64,000 nucleotides of DNA from Bacteroidales bacterium (GTDB lineage: Bacteria > Bacteroidota > Bacteroidia > Bacteroidales > UBA932): positions 1 through 64,000 of the forward strand of contig JAFZWV010000006.1 of assembly GCA_017617035.1 (NCBI GenBank). Reading direction: 5' to 3'. The notes below the pieces were generated by a model that was not told the DNA's origin, searched no databases, and was given only the letters and a program-made list of their open reading frames with translations. Both the position numbers and the translations under genes were made by a program. Positions 8,440 to 15,217 of this stretch are shown piece by piece. Positions within the stretch are counted from its first letter, which is position 1; the number at the start of each line of letters is the position of its first letter.

Positions 8440-9910
8440 GCTTAATAAATTCTACGGACTTTTCGATGAAAGGATGCATGTAGGTGTCGTTGTCGATGAA
8501 GGGAACGACCTTGCGGTAATCGGCAAAAATACGCTCTACCAAAGGCGAGCTGTGAAGTGGCCTGCGGAACTCTAACGCCTGGGCGGCGTTGAACAGTTCA
8601 ATAGCCAGAACGGTCTCCACATTATCTACAATTCGAACCAGCTTGGTGGCTGAATTCGATCCCATCGAGACATGGTCTTCCTGACCCTGCGACGAAGGAA
8701 TCGAGTCACACGATGCCGGCCAGCAGAGGCCCTTGTTCTGCGAGACGATCGACGCTGCAGTGTATTGCGGGATCATGAATCCGCTGTTCAGGCCCGGGCT
8801 TGCAACAAGGTATTTGGGCAGCCCGCGAAGACCATGGATGAGCTGATATGTACGCCGCTCGGAGATCGAGGCCAGCTCGCTCATGGCGATAGCCAGCGCG
8901 TCCATAGGAATAGCGATCGGCTCGCCATGGAAATTGCCGGCCGAGATTATCATGTCCTCGTCGGGGAAGATGTTCGGGTTGTCGGTCGCGGAGTTGATCT
9001 CGTTCTCGATTACGGACTTCACGTAGAGGATGTTGTCCTTCACGGCGCCATGGACCTGAGGGATGCAGCGGAAGCTGTACGGGTCCTGGACATGCTCCTT
9101 CGGCCTGCGGATAAGTTCGCTGCCCTCAAGCGTCTCGATGAAACGCTTGCCGGTCAGGATCTGGCCAACGTGCGGCCTGAGCTGATGGGTCAGTGGAAGG
9201 AACGGCTCGATGCGGCCATCGTAGGCATCCAGCGACATGGCCCCGATAAGGTCGGCCCATTTCGAAAGGCGGCCGCTCTTGAGAATTGCCCAGACGGCAT
9301 GGGCGCTCATGAACTGCGTTCCGTTGAGCAGAGCCAGGCCCTCTTTCGACTGCAGAGTAATAGGCTTCCAGCCCTTCTCGGCCCATACTTCGGCGGATGG
9401 GCGGACGCGGCCCTCGTACAGCACTTCGCCAAGGCCGATGAGCGGCAGGCTGAGGTGAGCGAGCGGGGCAAGGTCGCCCGAAGCGCCCAGCGAACCCTGC
9501 TGGTACACGACCGGCAGAATGTCGTCGTTGAACATATCGATGAGCCGCTGGATTGTCTCAAGCTGCACGCCGGAGTGGCCATACGACAGGCTTTGCGCCT
9601 TAAGGAAGAGCATCAATTTAACAATCTCCGGGCGAACAACAGGGCCCGCACCGCATGCATGCGAAACTACCAGATTGTACTGCAGCTGCGACAGGTCTTC
9701 TTTAGGAATGGTCACGTTGTACAACGATCCGAATCCTGTCGTAATGCCGTAGACAGGCTGCGGGTCTTCCATCTTCGCATCGAGATACTTGCGGCATTTC
9801 ACTACCGCGTCGATGGCCTCTTGCGAAAGCGCAATCTGCGCGTGCGAATCGATAATCTCCTTCAGCTTCTCCAGCGTCAGGCGTTCCTTTGATATGTAAT
9901 GTGTTGTCAT
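8429..9910 (-). CDS. hutH: Histidine ammonia-lyase
   Basis: 493 residues; removes ammonia from L-histidine to give trans-urocanate, the first step of the Hut pathway. The MIO cofactor is formed from Ala143-Ser144-Gly145 in QQGSLGASGDLAPLAH. YGITTGFGSL (54-63), LLNGTQFMSA and the SSQGQEDHVSMG segment are conserved. The start codon (9908-9910) is part of a dispersed repeat copy lying between hutH and hutU, so the repeat forms the translation start region. Overlaps hutI at its 3' end. Confidence 0.97.
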   Translation of the reverse strand: MTTHYISKERLTLEKLKEIIDSHAQIALSQEAIDAVVKCRKYLDAKMEDPQPVYGITTGFGSLYNVTIPKEDLSQLQYNLVVSHACGAGPVVRPEIVKLMLFLKAQSLSYGHSGVQLETIQRLIDMFNDDILPVVYQQGSLGASGDLAPLAHLSLPLIGLGEVLYEGRVRPSAEVWAEKGWKPITLQSKEGLALLNGTQFMSAHAVWAILKSGRLSKWADLIGAMSLDAYDGRIEPFLPLTHQLRPHVGQILTGKRFIETLEGSELIRRPKEHVQDPYSFRCIPQVHGAVKDNILYVKSVIENEINSATDNPNIFPDEDMIISAGNFHGEPIAIPMDALAIAMSELASISERRTYQLIHGLRGLPKYLVASPGLNSGFMIPQYTAASIVSQNKGLCWPASCDSIPSSQGQEDHVSMGSNSATKLVRIVDNVETVLAIELFNAAQALEFRRPLHSSPLVERIFADYRKVVPFIDNDTYMHPFIEKSVEFIKREY

Positions 9911-9933
9911 TTCGAGCGTAGTCGAGAAATCTC
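9905..9933. repeat. Dispersed repeat, single copy between hutU and hutH
   Basis: TGTCATTTCGAGCG..GTCGAGAAATCTC. It contains the hutH start codon at one end and two bases of the hutU stop codon (9932-9934) at the other, so it fills the whole 21-nt gap between the genes. Confidence 0.88.
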
Positions 9934-12007
9934 AATCGTTAATAACAGTTTCAATCATATTGGCATCCGCCTCATTTGGCAGCGTGATCTTGAGCCCGGG
10001 CGTCCTGGCCATTTCACGTTCGGCAGCGAAGCGGGCTCCTGCGTTGCGGGCCCAGCTGCGGCGGGCGATGCCGTTGTTGACGTCCCAGAAGAGCATTTCG
10101 CGGATATGGCGAGCGCTGTCGTCAGACCCGTCTATGACCATTCCGAAGCCGCCGTTAATTACCTCGCCCCAGCCGACTCCGCCGCCGTTGTGGATAGAGA
10201 CCCAGGTGGCGCCGCGGAAGCTGTCGCCGATGACATTCTGTATGGCCATGTCGGCCGTGAAGCGCGATCCGTCGTAGATGTTGGAAGTCTCTCGGAACGG
10301 GGAGTCCGTGCCGGAGACGTCGTGGTGGTCGCGGCCAAGGACCACGGGGCCCTTCAGCCTGCCGTCGCGTATGGCCTCGTTGAAGGCGAGCGCTATCTCG
10401 GTGCGGCCCTGGCAGTCGGCATAGAGGATGCGGGCCTGCGAGCCCACGACCAGCTTGTTGCGGCCGGCTTCCTCGATCCAGTGGATGTTGTCGCGCATCT
10501 GGCCGGCGATCTCTTCGGGGGCGTCGGCGGCTATGCGGCTCAGCACCTCCACGGCCAGCTTGTCGGTCATCTCCAGGTCGGCCGGATCCTCGCTGAGGCA
10601 AACCCAGCGGAACGGTCCGAAGCCATAGTCGAAGTACAGCGGACCCATGATGTCCTGGACGTAGGACGGGTAGCGGAAGCTCCCATCGGGCTTCAGCACA
10701 TCGGCGCCGGCGCGGCTGCTTTCGAGCAGGAAGGCGTTGCCATAGTCGAAGAAGTACATGCCCCCGGCGGCCAGGCGGTTGATCGCTGCGACATGGCGCC
10801 TGAGCGAAGCCTGAACGGCCTCCTTGAAGCGCGCGGGCTCCTCGGCCATCATGCGCTTCGATTCCTCCAGGCTGTAGCCTACCGGGTAATATCCGCCCGC
10901 CCATGGGTTATGGAGCGAGGTCTGGTCGGAGCCAAGGTCGACATGGATGCCTTCGTCTGCCAGGCGTTCCCACAGGTCCACTACATTGCCCACGTACGCG
11001 AGCGAGACGACCTCCTTCGCAGCCACGGCCTTCCTGATGCGGGGGATCAGCTCGTCCAGCGAGTCGTGGAGTTCGTCCACCCAGCCCTGGTCGTAGCGCT
11101 TGCGGGCTGCGAGGGGGTTGATTTCGGCTGTCACGGAGACGACCCCGGCGATGTTGCCCGCTTTCGGCTGCGCGCCCGACATGCCGCCGAGTCCGGCGGT
11201 GACGAACAGCAGGCCGTTGAGATCTCTCCGCTCGCTTTGCTCGGTCGAGATGACAGTTTGATTGTCATTTCGAGCGAAGCCGGAGGCGGAGTCGAGAAAT
11301 CTCTTCGCCAGCACTTTTCGGGCGGCGTTCATGACGGTGATCGTGGTGCCATGGACAATGCCCTGGGGGCCGATGTACATGTAGCTTCCGGCGGTCATCT
11401 GGCCGTATTGCGAGACTCCGAGGGCGTTGAAGCGCTCCCAGTCGTCGGGCTTGGAGTAGTTGGGTATGACCATGCCGTTGGTGACAATCACGCGCGGCGC
11501 GTCTCTATGCGAGGGGAAGAGACCGAGGGGGTGGCCCGAGTACATGACCAGGGTCTGCTCGTCGGTCATGGTCGCGAGATACTGCATGACCAGCCGGTAC
11601 TGCGCCCAGTTCTGGAAGATGGCGCCGTTGCCGCCGTAGATGATCAGCTCGTGGGGGTGCTGGGCTACGCGTGGGTCGAGGTTGTTCTGGATCATGGCCA
11701 TAATGCCGGCCGCCTGCCTGCTTCGGGCGGGGTACTCGCTGACCGGGCGCGCGAACATCTCGTAGCTCGGGCGGAAACGGTACATGTAGATGCGGCCGTA
11801 GTCCTTCAGCTCCTGCGCGAACTCCTTCGCCAGCAGTTTGTGGTGCTTCTCGGGGAAGTAGCGCAGCGCGTTGCGTATTGCCAGCACCTTCTCTTCCTTG
11901 CTGAGGATGTCCTTTCGGCGCGGCGCGTGGTTCACCGTTTTGTCGTATGGCTTAGGCTCCGGCAGTATCTCCGGTATTCCTTGAAGTATTTCTTCTGCGA
12001 ATGTCAT
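9932..12007 (-). CDS. hutU: Urocanate hydratase, with a repeat-encoded insert
   Basis: 691 residues; adds water to urocanate to give imidazolonepropionate using tightly bound NAD+. Family motifs: IYGGNGAIFQNWAQY near 112-126, FVTAGLGGMSGAQP near 267-280, GRDHHDVSGTDSPFRETSNI and HNGGGVGWGEVINGG in the C-terminal half. Residues about 235-262 (including ASGFARNDNQTVISTEQSER) are encoded by the dispersed repeat at 11219-11303 and sit just before the conserved GLLFVTAGLGGM strand. The gene otherwise looks complete, so the insert appears tolerated. Operon partner of hutH, 21 nt upstream of it. Confidence 0.96.
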   Translation of the reverse strand: MTFAEEILQGIPEILPEPKPYDKTVNHAPRRKDILSKEEKVLAIRNALRYFPEKHHKLLAKEFAQELKDYGRIYMYRFRPSYEMFARPVSEYPARSRQAAGIMAMIQNNLDPRVAQHPHELIIYGGNGAIFQNWAQYRLVMQYLATMTDEQTLVMYSGHPLGLFPSHRDAPRVIVTNGMVIPNYSKPDDWERFNALGVSQYGQMTAGSYMYIGPQGIVHGTTITVMNAARKVLAKRFLDSASGFARNDNQTVISTEQSERRDLNGLLFVTAGLGGMSGAQPKAGNIAGVVSVTAEINPLAARKRYDQGWVDELHDSLDELIPRIRKAVAAKEVVSLAYVGNVVDLWERLADEGIHVDLGSDQTSLHNPWAGGYYPVGYSLEESKRMMAEEPARFKEAVQASLRRHVAAINRLAAGGMYFFDYGNAFLLESSRAGADVLKPDGSFRYPSYVQDIMGPLYFDYGFGPFRWVCLSEDPADLEMTDKLAVEVLSRIAADAPEEIAGQMRDNIHWIEEAGRNKLVVGSQARILYADCQGRTEIALAFNEAIRDGRLKGPVVLGRDHHDVSGTDSPFRETSNIYDGSRFTADMAIQNVIGDSFRGATWVSIHNGGGVGWGEVINGGFGMVIDGSDDSARHIREMLFWDVNNGIARRSWARNAGARFAAEREMARTPGLKITLPNEADANMIETVIND
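11219..11303. repeat. Dispersed palindromic repeat, inverted doublet in hutU
   Basis: Left half 11219-11255 (ending GAGATGACA), spacer of exactly 7 nt (GTTTGAT), right half from TGTCATTTCGAGCG with an enlarged loop (GAAGCCGGAGGCGGAG) to GAGAAATCTC. Translated in frame in HutU. Confidence 0.88.
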
Positions 12008-12017
12008 AATACTAATT

Positions 12018-12090
12018 TGTCATTTCGAGCGTAGTCGAGAAATCTTTATTGGTTGTCATTTCGACCGAGCGAAGCGAGTGGAGAAATCTC
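12018..12090. repeat. Dispersed repeat, two direct copies beside the GIY-YIG gene
   Basis: Copy one at 12018-12045 is the CGAGCG type; copy two at 12054-12090 is the CGACCGAGCG..GTGGAGAAATCTC type. Copy two encodes the last 12-14 residues of the GIY-YIG protein, and its stop codon lies at 12046-12048 at the end of copy one. Confidence 0.88.
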
Positions 12091-12384
12091 TGGCATTAAA
12101 TCATTTCGATCTTTATTCATTTGATCAATTAACCATTCTTTCTTTTCTCGTGACCATTTTTTTAGTTGCTTTTCTCTGTCTATTGCTTGATTAATATCTG
12201 AATACTCTTCATAGTAAACCAACTTGTGGCAATTATACTTTTGAGTAAAACCAGGGATTGATCCTGATCTATGTTCTTGTAGTCTTCTTTCCAGATTGTC
12301 TGTTACTCCGATGTATAATGTCGAATTGGTTTTGTTTGATAAAATATATGTCCAATATTGTTTGTACATACGAGATTTCTCCAT
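12046..12384 (-). CDS. Small GIY-YIG nuclease-domain protein
   Basis: 112 residues. WTYILSNKTNSTLYIGVTDNL (about 11-31) is the GIY-YIG core (here Y-I-L and Y-I-G), followed by the conserved Arg in LERRLQEHRSG and by YYEEYSDINQAIDREKQLKKW, as in the YhbQ/UPF0213 and UvrC-like single-domain class. It probably cuts or nicks DNA. The gene begins in one repeat copy (12372-12414) and ends in an inverted one (12054-12090); its last residues EISPLASLGRND are repeat-encoded. It sits between ftcD and hutU in the hut operon, where it has no metabolic role, so it looks like an inserted gene. AT-rich compared with its neighbours. Confidence 0.88.
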   Translation of the reverse strand: MEKSRMYKQYWTYILSNKTNSTLYIGVTDNLERRLQEHRSGSIPGFTQKYNCHKLVYYEEYSDINQAIDREKQLKKWSREKKEWLIDQMNKDRNDLMPEISPLASLGRNDNQ

Positions 12385-12414
12385 GCGGTCCTTTGGACCT
12401 TAGTCGAAATGACA
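12372..12414. repeat. Dispersed repeat, inverted copy at the start of the GIY-YIG gene
   Basis: GAGATTTCTCCATG..TAGTCGAAATGACA, inverted relative to 12054-12090. Its loop has been replaced by GGTCC-TTT-GGACC, still self-complementary. It supplies the GIY-YIG start codon (12382-12384) and abuts the ftcD stop codon at 12415. Confidence 0.85.
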
Positions 12415-14115
12415 TTATAAATTCTTATTCACTTCTTCCAATACCTTATCCTGAAGAATCATTCCTTCACGTTCGATTTCGGAGGCACGTTTGAGGAGGG
12501 GGTCGGCGGAAGTCTTGTCTTTGAGGGAGGAGGCGTTGATGCGGACGTTGAGGGCGGCGCCGCGGATGCCGGCCAGGGCGGCGAGAGCCGCAACGCCGGC
12601 ATCACTCGCGCTCGCGCTGAGGCCCTTTTGGGCTACCTCCAGCGCGAGCGGCAGGACGCGCAGTGCCGCCTCCATCGTGCGCAGAGGAACGCTCGCGGCG
12701 TTCAGGGTTGCCGCTTCGATCGCCGCTGCGCGCGCCGCCTTGTCTTCAGGCGACTCCTTCGGCAGACTGAATGCGTTCATAATAGCATCGAAAGCCGCTG
12801 TATCTTCATCGACAAGCGCGGTAAGCTCGGCGACCAGCGCCTGGCCACGCTCGGCTATGTCGGAGAACTCCTTCCAGCGGTCGTCCCAGCCGCGTTTGTG
12901 GGCGCTGAGATTTGCAACCATAGTCGCGAGGGCGGCGCCGAGCGCGCCCATGTATGCGGCGACTGAGCCGCCGCCAGGGGCGGGCGCCTCCGAGGCCGCC
13001 AGTGCTGCGAAGTCTTTCAGCGTCATGCTGATCAGACGCTCCTTTCTGGCTTGTTCTTCGGGATCTATCATGAGATATTCTATTACTTTTTCTTTCGGGT
13101 CGAATGGTTTCAGATCGTCCAGCGACATGGACTTCACGGCTATCTTGATAATCTCTTCTTCGGAGATTCCGAGCGAGCGCTGCTGGCGCTCAAGATAGAA
13201 CTTTCCAGCATCAATAAGCACCTTTTTCGGAACTAGTCCGACTATCTCGGCGCCTGTGACTCTGAGTCCGCGCGCAGCGGCTGCCCTGCAGACTTCTTCG
13301 AATGCTGTATGCAGAGGTGTCGCCTCAATATCGGTTATGTTCATCGACACCTGGGCGATGCCGTATTCGTCGATGTACCAGCCTATGGCCTTGCATCCCT
13401 TGAGGGTTCCGGGTATCCATATCTGCTCACCGTTTTCGTCTTTGAGCAGCGCGCCTGTGAGCGAGCCGCCTTCGCGGGCCTTGCGGCCCTTCTCGCGCAC
13501 GTCGAAGGCGACCGCCATCGCGCGCCGTGTAGAAGTCGTATTTAGATTGAAGTTGACAGCCACCAGAAAACCTCGTGCGCCCACATTGCTGGCCCCGGAC
13601 CTGGCAGCACGGTCGTCCCAAACGCCGCCGAAGTCGGGCTTCCTCTCAGGGTCGGCCATCTTCTCGGGCAGTGCTTCATATTCGCCCGCCCGACACACGG
13701 CCAGGTTCTTGCGCTCGGGCTTGTAGGCCGCCGCTTCGTAGCAGTAGCAGGGGATTCCGAGCTCCTTCCACATCCTTTCAGCGAGTCCGCGTGCGAGCTC
13801 GGCGCACTCCTCGAGAGTGATCCCGCTCACGGGAATCAGCGGCAGCACGTCGGTCGCACCGCTTCGCGGATGCGCGCCGTGGTGGAGACGCATGTCGATC
13901 AGCTCCGCGGCCTTCGCCGCTCCCCTGAACGCCGCCTCCACCACGGCCTCGGGCTCGCCGACGAACGTCACTACCGTCCTGTTCGTCGCCTCGCCCGGAT
14001 CGACATTCAGCACCTTCACGCCCTTTACCAGGGCAATCGCCGCGACTATACGGTCAATGACACTCTTATCCCGACCTTCGCTGAAGTTGGGAACGCATTC
14101 TATTATTTTCTTCAT
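12415..14115 (-). CDS. ftcD: Bifunctional glutamate formimidoyltransferase / formimidoyl-THF cyclodeaminase
   Basis: 566 residues joining two enzymes. Residues 1-330: formimidoyltransferase, with CVPNFSEGRD (7-16), the catalytic His in DMRLHHGAHPRSGATD and the FGGVWDDR region. Residues about 360-566: cyclodeaminase helices, with MTLKDFAALAASEAPAPGGG and the Ala-rich GGGSVAAYMGALGAALATM. It takes the formimino group of N-formiminoglutamate to tetrahydrofolate and releases ammonia, giving glutamate and 5,10-methenyl-THF. First gene of the hut operon, in the order ftcD-(GIY-YIG)-hutU-hutH-hutI. Folate use connects it loosely with folE nearby. Confidence 0.95.
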   Translation of the reverse strand: MKKIIECVPNFSEGRDKSVIDRIVAAIALVKGVKVLNVDPGEATNRTVVTFVGEPEAVVEAAFRGAAKAAELIDMRLHHGAHPRSGATDVLPLIPVSGITLEECAELARGLAERMWKELGIPCYCYEAAAYKPERKNLAVCRAGEYEALPEKMADPERKPDFGGVWDDRAARSGASNVGARGFLVAVNFNLNTTSTRRAMAVAFDVREKGRKAREGGSLTGALLKDENGEQIWIPGTLKGCKAIGWYIDEYGIAQVSMNITDIEATPLHTAFEEVCRAAAARGLRVTGAEIVGLVPKKVLIDAGKFYLERQQRSLGISEEEIIKIAVKSMSLDDLKPFDPKEKVIEYLMIDPEEQARKERLISMTLKDFAALAASEAPAPGGGSVAAYMGALGAALATMVANLSAHKRGWDDRWKEFSDIAERGQALVAELTALVDEDTAAFDAIMNAFSLPKESPEDKAARAAAIEAATLNAASVPLRTMEAALRVLPLALEVAQKGLSASASDAGVAALAALAGIRGAALNVRINASSLKDKTSADPLLKRASEIEREGMILQDKVLEEVNKNL

Positions 14116-14175
14116 TCCGAAAATGTGGTTTAATCAAATAATTGCCTAAAGTTAGCAATTATTTATCGAAAGGCT

Positions 14176-14183
14176 TATCTTTG
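14176..14183 (+). promoter_or_regulatory. -7 box of the DUF1295 gene
   Basis: TATCTTTG, fits TAnnTTTG, 6 nt before the ATG at 14190, so a near-leaderless start. Confidence 0.5.
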
Positions 14184-14189
14184 CTTGGT

Positions 14190-15140
14190 ATGAAAAAGAT
14201 GAACATCCCCCTGATCGCGACTCTGCTGATCGTTTCAATCGTCGTATGTCCTATACTTTATATCAACGTCGGACCCGCCCTTGATGCGGACCAGATCGGC
14301 GTGTTGAAACTTCTCGGCGTGATCGCCGGCTGTAGCGCGCTGTTCTGCTTCGTGGCCGGCGAGCTGACGGGCAACAATTCCCAGATGGACAAGCTCTGGA
14401 GCATACTTCCGGTGGTCTATACCTGGGTTATCGCGGTCCATGGAGGCATGTCCCCGCGCCTGGTCGTCATGGCCGTCCTCGCTACCCTTTGGGGAGTTCG
14501 CCTGACCTACAACTTCGCCCGCAAGGGAGCCTATAAGTGGAAGTTCTGGGAGGGGGCTGAAGACTACCGCTGGTCGGTTGTCCGTAACGGCGCACCATTC
14601 AACGGCAAGCGCTTCGGCTGGATGCTGTTCGACCTCTTTTTCATTTCGATCTACCAGAACGCGCTCATCCTTATGACTACCTTCCCGGCCCTCGTCAGCA
14701 TGCGCTCGGAGACTCCTTTCGGCTGGATCGATCTCGTCGCCTCCCTGCTCATGGCCGGCTGCATAATCTATGAGACCGTCGCCGACGAGCAGCAGTGGGC
14801 TTTCCAGACCCGCAAATGGGCCATGATCAATGAAGGCCTTAAGCTCGAGAACCTCCCTGAACCATATTGCAAAGGCTTCAACACCTGCGGCCTGTGGGGC
14901 GTCAGTCGTCACCCCAACTACCTCGCCGAGCAGTCCATATGGGTCTGCTTCTACATCTTCTCGATCGGCGCCGGAGTCGGCATTTTAAACTGGAGCATCA
15001 TCGGAGCTCTGCTGCTGATCGTCCTCTTCATCGGCAGTTCCGCACTCGCCGAACAAATCAGCGGCAGCAAGTATCCTGAGTACGCCCAGTACTGCGCCCA
15101 GGTCTCCAAATTCTTCCCCGGAAGGCGCTATCGCGCATAA
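14190..15140 (+). CDS. DUF1295 membrane protein (steroid 5-alpha-reductase-like C-terminus)
   Basis: 316 residues from the ATG at 14190, chosen because the in-frame codon at 14142 lies upstream of the promoter box. About seven membrane segments. The C-terminal half has CGLWGVSRHPNYLAEQSIW, the cofactor and substrate-binding signature of the DUF1295 / isoprenylcysteine methyltransferase-like fold, and ends AEQISGSKYPEYAQYC. Members are inner-membrane enzymes, reductase- or methyltransferase-like, acting on lipids; the precise reaction is not known. Monocistronic. Confidence 0.85.
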   Translation: MKKMNIPLIATLLIVSIVVCPILYINVGPALDADQIGVLKLLGVIAGCSALFCFVAGELTGNNSQMDKLWSILPVVYTWVIAVHGGMSPRLVVMAVLATLWGVRLTYNFARKGAYKWKFWEGAEDYRWSVVRNGAPFNGKRFGWMLFDLFFISIYQNALILMTTFPALVSMRSETPFGWIDLVASLLMAGCIIYETVADEQQWAFQTRKWAMINEGLKLENLPEPYCKGFNTCGLWGVSRHPNYLAEQSIWVCFYIFSIGAGVGILNWSIIGALLLIVLFIGSSALAEQISGSKYPEYAQYCAQVSKFFPGRRYRA

Positions 15141-15217
15141 CCTCGAAAAAACGGCGTCAGCCCAATACACTTTCGCGGTATTTTCACTAACTTTACGTGA
15201 CTATACACTAGCCACGA

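Noticed and set aside
8672..9892. Long plus-strand frame of about 406 codons
   Set aside because: Antisense to hutH; Arg/His-rich composition without motifs.
9899..12034. A 711-codon open frame on the plus strand
   Set aside because: It is antisense to hutU, which has clear family motifs over its whole length; the long opposite frame is a result of GC-rich codon use.
12018..12414. A standard insertion sequence around the GIY-YIG gene
   Set aside because: No transposase; the flanking repeats occur widely elsewhere without this gene, and no target-site duplication was seen.
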